A stretch of 34,029 nt of DNA from Phoronis australis (Eukaryota > Phoronida > Phoronidae): the NCBI GenBank assembly GCA_002633005.1, contig NMRA01001112.1, forward strand, positions 1 through 34,029, written 5' to 3'. Positions within the stretch are counted from its first letter, which is position 1. The number at the start of each line of letters is the position of its first letter. The translations under genes were made by a program, and so were the position numbers. Under the pieces are notes generated by a model that was given only the letters and a program-made list of their open reading frames with translations, was not told where the DNA came from and did not search any database. Shown in pieces: positions 10,961 to 22,012 of the stretch.

Positions 10961-12494
10961 GAAATACATAGTCCTACATACATAGAAATTACGGCACAAC
11001 AGTCGAATTGGTATTAAAGCCATGCATGTGTCTCCAGTTGACCTGAGATTTGAGGCCTTGCGAGTGAATGGGGCCGATAGTCATGTCTTTTATATCTTTG
11101 CCTAGGCGGATTCAGGGGCCGGTCACTTGGGTCTGGACGCCCCTTTTCCCTTGGTTTTAGTGATATCGAATTTAAAATTTCCGAATGTTTAACTTGGACC
11201 CCATTTTTAATAAAATCCTTGACCCGACCTGATTCATGAATCTTGGACCCGCCTTTGCTCTGCAACCCTGGAGTGCGTTCATATTTATCTACTCTACTTT
11301 AAAGGAAACTTTTTAGCTAAAATTTGTGAAACATTCCCGCGGGATAGCCTGGATCCCTGATTATTGTACAAAGATCGTGCCTCTATCGTTGTGAGGTCTG
11401 CAGGATACTATACGGGGGCAGGGTCCCCAGCTCCCTGTCGTCGGGTTGGAACAAAAGAATCCGCCAGCATGCTGATTTTTGCGGAATAATTTTCCTCCGT
11501 GCCACACCTCCAGATCAGTGAAATAGCGCCATATATGAGCATGATTCACTGGTCTTAGTAAATGTTTGCTATGAAACGCGGGAAATTGCAGAACCCCCGA
11601 CGATGATTTACGTAGTTTCCATAAATAGCAACATGAGCAGTCTCAGTGGGCGTGATTATATAGCATGTGACACAAAACGCTTTATTGATTGGCCACTTGA
11701 GGAGCTGCGGGGGGTGTTTGCTTTCAGACGATCAATCCCGCCACAGCATCACTTGACGCCAGAGCGTATGGACGTGTCTTTCAACCCGAGTGGATTTTTT
11801 TCATTCTCAGGTTTGTAAAATCATTTTATAATTTTTTTGTTATTAACTTTTTACCTTTTTCGAAACTGATTGCAACGTCAAAAATAGGCAACACGTAGCC
11901 TCTCAGCTGGGGCTAAGGCGATGTAAGGCCTTTGTCAAAAACTGTTATTAAAGCCTGTCTGAACACAACATATGATCAGAAGGCCTACCTGTCAATTGCC
12001 TCCTGTTTGTCCGTTTTTCTCGCCCTCCTTGACATCATCAAAATGTCCCGCTTTTGGACACAAGGCTTATTATGACTTGCGACACTAAAAGTGAAAAAAA
12101 AACAAAAAAAAAACGGGCGAGTTTGAGAGCTTCGACAACCGTGAATTTCCGTTTCGAGCACAAAAAGCCACTTAGACATTGAAAACACTCTGCAGACTGG
12201 CTGGCAAACGTTTCAAGCACCCGTTTCGCTTAAACACAAATGCCCGCTTTTATCAAAGTGCCCTGTTTTCCGTACTGAGCTCATTGAATACCGGCATACC
12301 TCCCCGAGAATCAAAATTAAGTCTATCACGAACTCTGTTCAATTCTAAATGTTCCTCAATAAGCAACTGCGTATGTCTTACGACTGACTTATGCTGCTTG
12401 TGTTTAAATTCTTGCACGCTTGTGCCTCCGTTTGCACGTCGGCGTTGTCCGAATCTTGCGATTCTGACACTTGTTTTAGCATGAGATGACTCAA
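10961..12494. other. Non-coding stretch with a possible MITE relic
   Basis: No gene is supported. AGGCGGATTCAGGGG at 11104 resembles the CAGTGGCGGAT-family terminus, and CCTGGATCCCTG ending at 11359 resembles the opposite terminus, but the flanks (CTTTG and ATTAT) do not form a duplication. At most 11101-11359 is an eroded relative. Confidence 0.35.
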
Positions 12495-12638
12495 CAGGCT
12501 TCGTTTCATGAAACTATTTTAACTTAAACCAAAATACCAATGCTGTCATTCCATCACATGTCACGTTGCGATTGTTCGACAGTGCTGTTGACGCAATCAC
12601 AACAACCAAACTTGAGAATTTCATGAAACGGAGCCCTG
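12495..12638. mobile_element. Fold-back (palindromic) element, ~20-bp arms
   Basis: CAGGCTTCGTTTCATGAAA (12495-12513) pairs with TTTCATGAAACGGAGCCCTG (12619-12638). A second inner stem is formed around GTTGCGATTG and CAATCACAAC. The overall fold resembles a small MITE, with no coding capacity. Confidence 0.5.
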
Positions 12639-12639
12639 G

Positions 12640-12776
12640 CCTGAGTTCAGTAAATGCAGAACCTTGCTAAAATCTAGCCAAAGTCACGTGTTCTCATTTA
12701 AAATACACGGCAATATCTGGCGTAATCTCACGAAGTCTAGCTTTTTAGCTAGGTCCCAGCGTTACTGAACTCAAGG
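12640..12776. mobile_element. 137-bp MITE-like element with CCTGAGTTCAGTAA termini
   Basis: CCTGAGTTCAGTAA (12640-12653) is the complement of TTACTGAACTCAAGG (12762-12776) with one extra base. Imperfect pairing extends inward to about 24 bases. It directly abuts the fold-back unit at 12495-12638. No clear target duplication is seen. Confidence 0.55.
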
Positions 12777-13057
12777 CAGCTTTGGGTTTTTGTACAACCA
12801 TTTCTGTCGTGAACAGAAGGTTACACATATATCTGGGTGCACATGCAGCTTGAGTGTCTCATATTTTGCAAAACTAATAATTACTAATTTGGTTGTTCAA
12901 CACACAGTCTCATCTGATGGTTGTTATCATGGGATTTATTTACCCAGTGTTCATCAAGATAGTATCCTGCATCTTAGCTTCTAGACAAATGTAACGGAGG
13001 TCACAAACAAGTGCCTGACCTTAGACTGGTGACTCACCATTTCCTGGTATCGGTTTC

Positions 13058-13318
13058 GATATGAAAAAATGTGCTTGTTTGCGTTGTCAAAACAGATTCT
13101 TTCACACGAACAATAGGTCTTGGTGACGGCATGCCGTAGCACAACTAACAATGGCCTCTTTATTTGGGCGCTGTGGTACACTGTCATTGGGGTTTTAAAC
13201 GCGTCGTTTTTATGAAAACAAGTTTTTGTTCGTTTTGTCAGAACGGATACTTTTCATACAAACAATAGGTCTTAGTAACGGTGCGCCGTAGCATGAACAA
13301 CAATGACAGTTTAATTAG
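13058..13318. repeat. ~152-bp tandem duplication upstream of the TRIM-NHL gene
   Basis: The block with TATGAAAA, TTGTCARAAC, AACAATAGGTCTT and GCCGTAGCA occurs twice (AACAATAGGTCT at 13109 and 13261, offset 152), with about 20% divergence. It lies 260-520 bases before the start codon, in or near the upstream 5' UTR intron. Confidence 0.75.
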
Positions 13319-13578
13319 GGTCCAGTTGAGTGAACATTATGTTTTGAAGGGGTACATTTTGAAAAGGCGTGACTTTGAGGTCCCTGGGGCTTATTCAATT
13401 AATTGTGCTCTTAGGTTTTCTAAGGCTGGTACTGAGGCCCGAAGTCCCTCAACGTTATAAATTAAACTTACAGTTACAAAAAATTGAAATATGCTAAACA
13501 TAACTTAAGTGGATTCATTGGCTTACTTGGTGAAATATTTAATAAAATAATTCTACATTTTAGGTCACTGGCCAAAAT

Positions 13579-15555
13579 ATGGCAATTAGCTCCAAGGACG
13601 CAGACGACATTCGAAGGCTATTAGAATGTCCCATCTGTTTAGAAAGACCGAAAACACCACGCCAACTGCCGTGTATTCACACGTTCTGTCATGAATGTTT
13701 ACAAACATTTATTGACAAACGAGGCAAAGGCGGCAAGTTTTCATGTCCACGGTGCAATCGACTTTTCGACATCCCGAAAGATGGCGCTGCTGGCTTTGCC
13801 TTCAATCATTTCATCAATCACCTGAACGACTGTGTTCCTAAAACGACCAATGTCTTCTGTTATGTCTGTCATTGCAAGGGATCCACAGTGGGGGCAGATT
13901 TCATGTGTATTCAGTGCGCTCATCACTTGTGTAAAAAGTGTGCGGACGTTCACTGTCAGACTGGAATCACTTTAACCCACAAAGTGGTCAGTTTGGAGGA
14001 AGTCGCAGCTGGCATGCATTTTGAGGCGATACGTGAACACCAAACAGTGTGTTGTCCCAAACATCCGGACAAGTTGCTTGAAATATACTGTGAACAATGC
14101 AAAACTCCCGTGTGTCTGTTATGCAAAGCTCTGGAGCACGATCACCACGAGATGAAGAATATTGAAGAGGCGGCACAGGAAGCAATCGAGGTGCTCACAG
14201 CTTTGATGGAGCCGTGGATAGACGCAGTGGATCACGCGAAGGCTTTGTCAGATGAACGCAAGAATATTCGCGAGGAACTGAACCAAGAACTTTTACAACG
14301 AAAGGTTGAAGAACTCGGCAAAATTTTTGACGATTTCAAGAAGAAGATTGACGACGAACTGGAAACTAAGAGAAGTGAAGCGATCACTAAACTGACCGAG
14401 AAGTTCGAGTCGGTCCAAAAACAAAGTCAAGCAGCTTACGAGGCGGCTGAACACAGTCGACTATCTCTGATGAGTACATTGAGATACGCCAAGAGACTGG
14501 TTGAAAGAGCGCATCCTGCTGAAACAACTCTACAGTACCATGACATGGCCGCCACTCTGAGATCGTTAGATATCAGTCAGTTTGAACTTAATGCAGACAG
14601 ACATGTGTTTAACTTTGTACCACCTGAACTGTCAGTACCTAACGTGTCTGTTGATAGTGAATCTACTGTAGAATCACAACTAATGGACACAAAAGTGTCA
14701 CACCTTCATCTTTCATCCAAATCACCCGTTCAGCCTGTCACTCCACCACTGACTGTTAAAGAACCTGCGGGTAGTGTTGGTAGTTTTACCAGCCGGGGTG
14801 AGGGGGTGAGGAAGTCTAAGTGTTGGGGACTGGCAGTTTGTGATGAGGGGTTTGTTGTAACAGACGCACACAACAAAACTGTGAAAGTGTTTGACAAACA
14901 CGACTTTAAACTAAAGTTGAAGTTACAACAAACTCATCACAAACTGCAGGAGCCGGTCGACGTGACATGTCACAAAGATGGTCACATCTTCATCACCGAC
15001 CACGGCATTAATGGTGTTGTCAGGTATGATGGCCGTGGTGAGGTGGTGAAGGTGTGTCGTGATGTGTATAAAGGCTGGGGCTTTGTGACATGTCACGGTG
15101 ACAGACTGGTTGTGTGTGATACAGACGGGGGACGGGTACTTATAACGGATCTTAACTGTGATATTCACCAACAGTTGGACGGCCCCACCCTGGGGCTGAG
15201 TAAGTTCAGACCACGATATGTGTGTATGGACAACAGTGGTCAGTTGGTGGTCAGTGAGTTTTACCCCGGTCGTGTCCACATAATAGACCCGACACGGCCG
15301 GCCGTTGTATCCACACTGACCCATCAACTGAGTAACTGGCCGTGGGGTGTGTGTGTAGACCCACACGGTCACATTCTGGTGGCAGACGAGGGCAATAATC
15401 AGGTGATTTTATACAACAACGCACGTGCACACGTGATCGTGCCCCCTGGTGGTGTCCAGCATCCAACTGGTTTATGTCTCCCGGCCCCGGGTCAGGTGTC
15501 TGTAGTGGAGCGTGGTACAGGTGTGGTGAAGACATTTCAGTACTTGGAGGAATAA
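13579..15555 (+). CDS. TRIM-NHL protein (RING, two B-boxes, coiled coil, NHL propeller), probable E3 ubiquitin ligase
   Basis: A 658-residue protein read without interruption. The RING finger spans residues 17-59 (C17, C20, C32, H34, C37, C40, C56, C59). B-box 1 spans 94-134 (C94, C97, C110, C113, C118, C121, H125, H134). B-box 2 spans 159-190 (C159, H162, C171, C174, C182, H187/H189/H190). A charged coiled coil covers about 196-310 and a Ser/Pro/Thr-rich linker about 350-400. Six NHL-type repeats, about 413-655, should form a six-bladed propeller. The order matches RBCC-NHL TRIMs (TRIM2/3/32/71 and the invertebrate 'TRIM56-like' expansion), without a filamin domain. RING TRIMs transfer ubiquitin from E2 enzymes, and NHL propellers bind protein or RNA partners; the substrate is unknown. 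The start is supported by an in-frame TAG at 13561-13563, 15 bases upstream, and AATATGG context. That TAG is also the end of a TTCTACATTTTAG splice acceptor, suggesting a 5' UTR intron and one coding exon. Confidence 0.93.
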   Translation: MAISSKDADDIRRLLECPICLERPKTPRQLPCIHTFCHECLQTFIDKRGKGGKFSCPRCNRLFDIPKDGAAGFAFNHFINHLNDCVPKTTNVFCYVCHCKGSTVGADFMCIQCAHHLCKKCADVHCQTGITLTHKVVSLEEVAAGMHFEAIREHQTVCCPKHPDKLLEIYCEQCKTPVCLLCKALEHDHHEMKNIEEAAQEAIEVLTALMEPWIDAVDHAKALSDERKNIREELNQELLQRKVEELGKIFDDFKKKIDDELETKRSEAITKLTEKFESVQKQSQAAYEAAEHSRLSLMSTLRYAKRLVERAHPAETTLQYHDMAATLRSLDISQFELNADRHVFNFVPPELSVPNVSVDSESTVESQLMDTKVSHLHLSSKSPVQPVTPPLTVKEPAGSVGSFTSRGEGVRKSKCWGLAVCDEGFVVTDAHNKTVKVFDKHDFKLKLKLQQTHHKLQEPVDVTCHKDGHIFITDHGINGVVRYDGRGEVVKVCRDVYKGWGFVTCHGDRLVVCDTDGGRVLITDLNCDIHQQLDGPTLGLSKFRPRYVCMDNSGQLVVSEFYPGRVHIIDPTRPAVVSTLTHQLSNWPWGVCVDPHGHILVADEGNNQVILYNNARAHVIVPPGGVQHPTGLCLPAPGQVSVVERGTGVVKTFQYLEE

Positions 15556-15940
15556 CGTTATGTAGTACTGAACAACGCGTGTTTCTGCGTTATGTGTAGA
15601 TATAATATGTATCATATGCACTGTGATATTTTAATGACTAGAATATCGTTCGTCTGCTCAGTTTGGTGTGAATCATGAACTAGTTGTTAGATGTTTGGTG
15701 ATAGTTAGTTCCGACTGTTGACAAGTGTTTAAGTTGTTTATTTTGATAAATTTGTAATTAACACTGCCATTCTTTTGAAGTTTGATGTATGGCTCAATTT
15801 GACTGGTACATTAATTGGAAATTATTCTGAAAAATAACATATTTTTGTAGACGATTGCTCGGGGACTTTTGAAATTCGTCTAACAAAAGCACTAGCTAAT
15901 GCAGTAGTAAAAGTTATATTTGTAAAAGCATAATTATTTT
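15556..15940 (+). other. Probable 3' UTR/flank of the TRIM-NHL gene
   Basis: AT-rich sequence after the TAA, with no second frame. No canonical AATAAA is obvious close to the stop, so the transcript end cannot be placed. Confidence 0.4.
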
Positions 15941-16231
15941 ATGGCGGCAGTAGCCATCGTTTGCATAGGTAATATTCTCGTTTGACTGTTTCCCGGTTGG
16001 GATCAAAATCGTGTTTGAAATGATATGTATGTCGATTAATAATCACCTGATCCCACATTTCACTGAGCATGTGGGCCTATCTGGTGATGGCGGCGATAGT
16101 ACTGCGGAGTGCACGGTGACCCTAGTTAAAATTTACTCGTTTCACAATATTTGTTTTTTCTCAAAAAAGCAATCAATGTATTCGGCAAAACAAAAAGGAC
16201 AAATGTTCAGGCACACGTACTCATAAAAATA

Positions 16232-16517
16232 CAGTGGCGGATCTAGGATGATATAACGGGGGCCTAGCATTTTGTCTCGGGCAACCTCAAAGTACGGTCG
16301 CATGGGCGCACCCAGCTGAAAGTCTATAGGTGCCCGAATGACTTGGTGGACTAAAAAAAAACCGGAAAACGGTTGCACCGTAGGTCACGCTTGCAATTGC
16401 AACGGGGTCTGAGCACCCCAGATTAATTGCTCAACTCAATATTTCCCCACGATTATGCTCTTTTATTTTTTTGGTGGTGGAGGGGCGGGACCCCTGCTCC
16501 CCCTAAATCCGCCTATG
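16232..16517. mobile_element. MITE, CAGTGGCGGAT family, 286 bp, TSD AAATA
   Basis: It starts CAGTGGCGGATCTAGG and ends with the complement of CATAGGCGGATTTAGG. The flanks at 16227-16231 and 16518-16522 are both AAATA. The second R1 copy has the uninterrupted sequence (AAAAAATAGT near 28480), so the empty site is visible. Confidence 0.85.
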
Positions 16518-16679
16518 AAATAGTGCGATCATCAAAGGAGACAGTAATAATTTCCCATGTTTCCTCCATGTGACCACTCTTCAGAAATCTTGTTGCATTT
16601 TAGTAAAAGTGACGGAGTGGTCGTCAAAAAATTGTTTCATTAAACTTCCATTTTGATACGACACAAATAGTCGCCGTTG

Positions 16680-17100
16680 TACAAGTTAACGTGGACTACT
16701 TACTACATTTTCTGTTTAAGTGTCCGTTTTTCTTAGATGCCAGAAACACCTTTTATTGTCAAGTTGAGATTAAATATCCACGATTCCGTGCAGAAAGCTG
16801 TGAAAGTAAATTAATTACAATCATACAAAAAGATGTTATTAGAAAAACTTCACTTTTCATCAAAAATATTTTTGAAATAAGGAAAAATTGTATTTATTTA
16901 TGTTCACTTTTATCTCGGCCTTCTCTTTCTGGTCCTCTTGCAATGCGCGTACACTTGTCTTTTCTTTTTTGTATCATGTATCTAAAGTGACTTATAAGCC
17001 CCGTGGAGGGCTGGGTGTTCCTAGTCTTTGTAACGTATTCATTGATTAAATTCATTTGAACACATATCACTATAATAAAAATTACTTACTTACTTACTTA
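16680..17100 (+). mobile_element. 5'-truncated LINE 3' end with (TTAC)n tail
   Basis: The frame near 16691-16987 encodes VDYLLHFLFKCPFFLDARN followed by a Lys/Ile-rich tail ending at a stop. The H-(x)n-CP-(x)n-R pattern resembles the segment after the reverse transcriptase in many non-LTR elements ('HFLFECPFY...R'). A 3' UTR with GCCCCGTGGAGGGCTGGG follows, then AATAAA (17074-17079) and a (TTAC)n tail (17082-17100), as in LINEs ending in microsatellites. The R1 copy at 28221-29879 lacks this block, which confirms an insertion. The exact 5' junction is uncertain by about 10 bases. Confidence 0.75.
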
Positions 17101-17394
17101 GTATAATCATGAAGGCTAACACGGCATGAATTACTGCTCGGACTGAAGCAATCGGATATGAAACTAAGCTTTTGACTTTCAACCAAGCAAGCGTAAAATC
17201 TCACACCTTTGTTTTACGTCAACCTGTTTCAATACCACCAAATTCCAAGAGATTTTTATAGGATATTAATACAAGGAACACTCCAAAAATCCATTTACAA
17301 AATTTCTCATGTTTAAGTTACTTTTGTAAATTATCAAATCTACTATTTCAAGAATGTGACTAAGAAAATCGACAGAGGTTATAGGACTTTTTTT

Positions 17395-18829
17395 AAAACT
17401 ACATTTCATTAGCTCCCCAAAACGAAAATTGACACTTTTAAAAGCCCATAAAATTGAACGCAAGTTATTTGTTGCTGTAATAAGACTTGAGTTCCTTTTC
17501 CAATACAGCAAGATGACTGCATCCACTAGCGATTCAAGAGAGCGCTTTAAATTCAGAGTTAAAATCGCGAACTCATCAATCAACCTCTGACAACATCGCC
17601 GGCAAGTTCGGAAAATGTGTCAATGTTTAAAACCCCAAATTGTATCAGTTACGATTTCAACAGTGACAGCCAAACAGCATGGGGAATCCGCCCCCCTCCC
17701 TTTGAATTCGATCTGATGTCAGTTCCGAGTGACCCGTCCATTTCAGCTCACGATTCCAACACTCCGGTTTCCCACTTTACTGTTGTGAAATAATTTTATG
17801 TGTATTCGTTTAGGTTATGTAAGACTTTATCAACAAGTCTACGTAGTTAGCAAATATCTAGGATGTTTTTTTTAAATAGTTAAAATTAAATAAAGGTGTA
17901 AGAATATTTCCTGAAAAAAAGAAAGTCCGAGGAATTTGATATTTGACTTTTTGCCAATGTGTTATTGCTTGGTCACGTGACCATGTCTTTTAACAGAATT
18001 GAGCAAAACAGAAAGTTGCATTGATTGCAAAACGACGTTCTCACTAGCACCATCACATTTTATTTGAATGTTCAAGATAAGGTATTAAAAACTCTGCCAG
18101 AGGTTTTTTAAATATCATTTCGTTTCCGTTTTATGCAATTTTAAAGATTTTTCATGAGAATCATTAAAGTCCTATACTTGATAGCCTCTCATGGAAAAGT
18201 GAAATATTTTAAAACAGTTAGTAACATCGTATTTTAGACCTGTCCATAAAGCATAGTGTCTGAACGTTTCTTATGAATACTAGTAGCCAAATCTGAAAGT
18301 TTAATGTTCTGATGTTAGCCAAATTTAGCCATTTTATAGGTTCTGCATAACCATAAATTATCGTTACGTTTCGTGCCGTGATGTATCACAGTGTATTATG
18401 TTGTGGTGCGTTGCGTTGTATTGCACAAACATTGTACAAAGTTGATCTGCGGCCGTTCTTACTGCCGACTCTTTGATGGCGACAAGTTATTTTATTAACT
18501 CAATTTTACTGCAGTCGAGTGTAATGGGAGGGGGGGGCAAACATCTGGGGGTTGGGAGTGTTGTGCAAAAGAGTAAAAATGGACAAGGAAAGAACAAACT
18601 TTTTACCCCCATCTCAGGTGTGTCTTTTGAAGTAAGTGATCTGTCTACAAACTGCCAGCGAAAACACTAGCAGCTTTGATATAACTCTATACGCAGTTGT
18701 GATTGACACTTAAACTGTTCATATCACTGACCATTTTGCTATTGGTAAATAGGTGCTTTCGAAGTCGCTAGGTTTTTATCCAGTTTTAGAATGGATTATT
18801 AGTCACTGACCTACATGTATCTTACTAAT
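17395..18829. other. Intergenic stretch, no gene supported
   Basis: AT-rich sequence with short frames only. A G run at 18528-18536 and GTTGCGTTG-like low complexity near 18400-18425 are the only local structures. Confidence 0.5.
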
Positions 18830-19195
18830 TTGACTCGATTAATCGTGTTTTAGCAGTTACGTACTTGTTGCACACGGAATAGGATTGTCGCGAAACTATT
18901 TTATTTAAAAATCAATCAGTTTGCTTGATATCGATGTGTAGTAATATTGCAACTTATTTTGGGCGAGCTCCATTAGTAATTTCATCATAGATGTATTGAG
19001 TAAACCTGTGTTACAATGTCCACACATGAGACATTGCAAGGTGGAGCAACTTCACTAATGAAAGTCTTTTGAACTTCGATTACATTGACTCGATTAATCG
19101 TGTTTTAGCAGTTACGTACTTACTGCACTTGAAACAGGATTGTCCATACATGACACGTTGGAAGGCGGAGCAACTTAACTAATGAAAGTCTTTGA
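18830..19195 (+). repeat. Direct duplication, offset 255 bp, first copy interrupted
   Basis: TGACTCGATTAATCGTGTTT with TAGCAGTTACGTACTT occurs at 18831 and 19086. A second shared block (GGAGCAACTT, ACTAATGAAAGTCTTT) occurs at about 19043-19070 and 19169-19194. In the first copy the blocks are separated by about 130 extra bases (18890-19020); in the second they are adjacent. Confidence 0.8.
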
Positions 19196-20399
19196 CATTC
19201 AATATTTTTGATGTAATATTCATGCGCGTGGACATGAACAAAATCTTTCACAAAGCATCATAAAGAGGACATAAATGTCCTGGACTCCTTATTGATAAAG
19301 TAAATTGATATATGTTTGAGGCCAATTTAGATTTAAATTTGCTAGGCACGAGTGAAACAGTTTAAATTCAAATTAAATAAGGTTTTTGGGCGTGACGCGT
19401 CTAAACGAATCATGTCATGATCTTTTCTCCGGTTACAAAATATTTCAAGCCAGCGGAGCCTTCCATTTTTAGTAAAGTTGGGGAACATGGAAATAGTCTT
19501 AACAGAAAAAAGACTTACTTTTTGTCTACGAAAATGAACCATTTATTGAAAAAATCAAAGATGAGAAACTCGTGATCTCTTATTTTTATTCAAAACAGGT
19601 CATATGAATATGAATAAGATGTTATCAACCTTAAAAACTCGGGCAGACTTTGCTGACAAAATAAACTATAGCGAACTTCTACACAAGTAATAAGATTTGA
19701 CTAAAGGCCTTTTAAAAACTTCAACAGGGCATTTGATACAAGTACAGAATTATCTATGTTTTGAAGACGTTGTTTTACCCGCAAACATGAAAACATTTGA
19801 AGTAAAAAATATGTAACTCGAGGAAAAATGTTCAATGCCTTCTGGTCTCGAGTATAATATTCATACCCAGGAGAGACTCGAAAAATGTCCATTTGCTTGA
19901 CATGCATAAAGTAAAACCTACACATTTATACTCGAAGGACATTAGACCCATGGGCCAGAAATCTGCCTTTGTAAAGATAAGACATGCAACGCAGTCTACT
20001 CCAGTTCACATCATAGTCTTATAGTCGTTGCTAGGGTTCTAGCACTTTGCGGCGCATAAATGACAACATGTGAGTTTACAAAGATTTTTTGTTTATTGCT
20101 TTCTCGCGAAACTTCCAAAACTGAGTAATAACTGCACAAAAAATCACAAAATCAGCGATTGACCAACACACCTGCACTGTGCGTAGATCATCGATAACAA
20201 AACCAAGACTAAAGCGGGAAAACGCAGTTACAAGGCTAATGTCACGTGACCAACGAAGGAATCGGGGTACGACGTACAGGGTAATTACAAATGCACACAA
20301 CTACCAAACAATACTTTTAATGGCCAAAGAATAACTACGTTTGCAGTAACAAGTAGTAGCATTCTCTTCGAGAAAAGTAATTTTGCAGAAATTACCTAA
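19196..20399. other. Intergenic stretch, no gene supported
   Basis: Only short frames without domains. A GTCACGTGAC palindrome at about 20241-20250 is an E-box-like site of unknown relevance. Confidence 0.5.
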
Positions 20400-20475
20400 C
20401 AATTGCGCGGAATCAAACACGCTACCTCCGCACACGTAGCCGAACCCGTGTCTAACGCTCAGCCAAATCCGAGGC
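20400..20475 (-). mobile_element. tRNA-like head of a SINE (or tRNA pseudogene)
   Basis: On the minus strand TGGCTGAGCG (complement of 20456-20465) fits a pol III A box. GTTTGATTCC (complement of 20409-20418) fits a B box with one deviation from GGTTCGANTCC, at tRNA-like spacing. The acceptor ends (CCTCGGAT and TTGTTAGG) do not pair, so a functional tRNA is unlikely. A SINE body would extend to lower coordinates, but its end is not defined. Confidence 0.5.
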
Positions 20476-21969
20476 GTTGTACATTTTTAGAAGCGTATTT
20501 TAGTAAGCTTAGAATTTTCAATCATTTTAAATGGTGAAGAAGACAGCCTTGATTCCATCGAATGACTTACGGAAAGTAGTAAGAATTGGGGATTAGTAAT
20601 AAAAGCACAACACCGAAGTGAATTAAGTTGTTTTCTGGGTATCGTCTGTGAACATGTTGTATCGACATTTGATATTTGAAATAAATGAGGGGAATTCAAT
20701 AACATAAATTTATCTGATAAAATTGTTATCACAAAATTCCCGTTTTGTCCAACAGTAAGATTAGTAGATATCCGTGCTATTTATGTGTAGAATACCCTTC
20801 TACGGCACTTTTAATGAGGAGTTTTCTGAATCAAATATTAGACAAATGAAAATGTGCTCTTGTTTTTATCTCCATGGAAACATGCATACACGTGCCATAT
20901 TCACACGCACTGACCCTTTGTGTGTGTGGCAAGACAAGGTTACTTTCCAAAATCTGAGACAGGTGCCTGTCCCACCATTTTGAATGCAATGAAATCGTGT
21001 AACCCCTCATATTGCTGGATTTGGTAAACATCGATCATAACCGAAAATAATAAAATGGTGTTAGAAATGAAATTGGCAACATTTGTCAGTCATGGTCTTC
21101 TGTCTACTGCTGTACGTCGGACAACCTGGTGTTTTAATGTTTTAATTTCCGATGTCACGGAGAGGGGGAGCCAACATCGCAAGCAAGTAAAATGGAGTTC
21201 TTTTCCAAACTAACAGATCAAAACAAATTTCGAATATAAAACTGTTAATTGTCATTAAAATACATCGATTTTAAAAATTGTTTAAAAAACCATTAGAAGT
21301 GTTTTCTCATTAACCAAAGAACGACATGAGTTAAATACGCTGTTTTCCCTGTCAGATTACAACTACTTTTGAATAATTGATCTTAAAAAATTAAAGTTGG
21401 GTCAAACATGTCGGGCGCTGGTGATTGAGGAAACTTGGCGCGATGTTTTTGGTTTTCACTCAGCAAAACTTTTAATGTTCAATTTCAAAGTGGGAACACC
21501 TGTTTCAAGTTTCTGGTGATCGATTTTCTGAAGAAGGGCACTCTTCCTATAGACTCAAATGAGATTTTAGCTAATTTTTCCCTTTAAGAAGATAGTTAAT
21601 TATCTCCGTGATTTTTGTTAAAATATTGAAAAACTGGACATCGGACGTCAATACCCAATGTTCTTAAAAGTTATTCGAAAATGATCATTCTTTTTGTTTA
21701 TTTGTAAAAGCGTAAACATAAATTCCACTGTGACGTCGGTAAATGCCATAAATTTACAGAAATGACTTAGTACTGGCTTTATAAAGTCAAGCCGCCCTCT
21801 ATTGTGATGGAGACGAAACATGGGAGTACAGGAATATGACTGACTCGAAAAATTGCACATTTTGTAAACGAGCGTTCGTTGTAGCCATAGAAGTATAGAC
21901 TTAGAATGTCAACTCTCTCACGTATTTAAGCTTGCGATCACGAAACTAGCTGCCAGAGCACTCTGGCCA
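20476..21969. other. Intergenic stretch, no gene supported
   Basis: AT-rich sequence with no frame longer than about 80 codons and no recognisable motif. Confidence 0.5.
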
Positions 21970-22012
21970 ACTCGCGATCGAGAACGCCCGGAAGGCGATC
22001 GCGAACGAGACC
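21970..22012 (+). repeat. GC-rich repeat block, inverted relative to 27930-27978
   Basis: GCCAACTCGCGATCGAGAAC followed by GCCCGGAAGGCGAT matches the reverse complement of 27930-27978 with about five mismatches over 44 bases. It is unusually GC-rich for the area. A donor-like CCGGTGAGT and a short ATG-led segment (ATGCCGGTGGCATACCCG) follow at 22030-22054, so an old promoter/first-exon origin is possible. Confidence 0.55.

Larger units (their letters stand above)
15941..17394 (+). repeat. Dispersed repeat family R1, copy 1 (interrupted by a MITE and a LINE)
   Basis: It aligns collinearly with 28221-29879. Shared blocks include GTAGCCATCG, ATCAAAATCGTGTTTGA, GGCGATGGCGGCGA-like, GTACTGCGGAGTG, CACTTTTCAGAA-like, CTGAAGCAATCGG, CTTTCAACCAAG, AATTCCAAGAGATC/TTTTATAGGATATTAA and TATTTCAAGAA. 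After removing insertions each copy is about 750-800 bp. No frame is conserved between copies, so it behaves as non-coding repeat DNA. Its true termini and class are unknown. Confidence 0.8.

Noticed and set aside
10687-11023. Several overlapping open frames on both strands rich in Cys/Val/Met or Tyr/Thr/His
   Set aside because: They are translations of the TATG/GTGT microsatellite, whose 4-base period avoids stops in every frame.
11101-11359. Fourth CAGTGGCGGAT-family MITE
   Set aside because: Only partial terminal similarity and no matching 5-bp flanks; mentioned as a relic, not called as an element.
14923-15535. Antisense frames (149 and 94 codons) opposite the NHL region
   Set aside because: They are shadows of the strongly supported TRIM-NHL coding sequence.
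17266-17583. 105-codon minus-strand frame in R1 copy 1
   Set aside because: The corresponding part of R1 copy 2 has indels that break the frame, so it is not conserved as coding.
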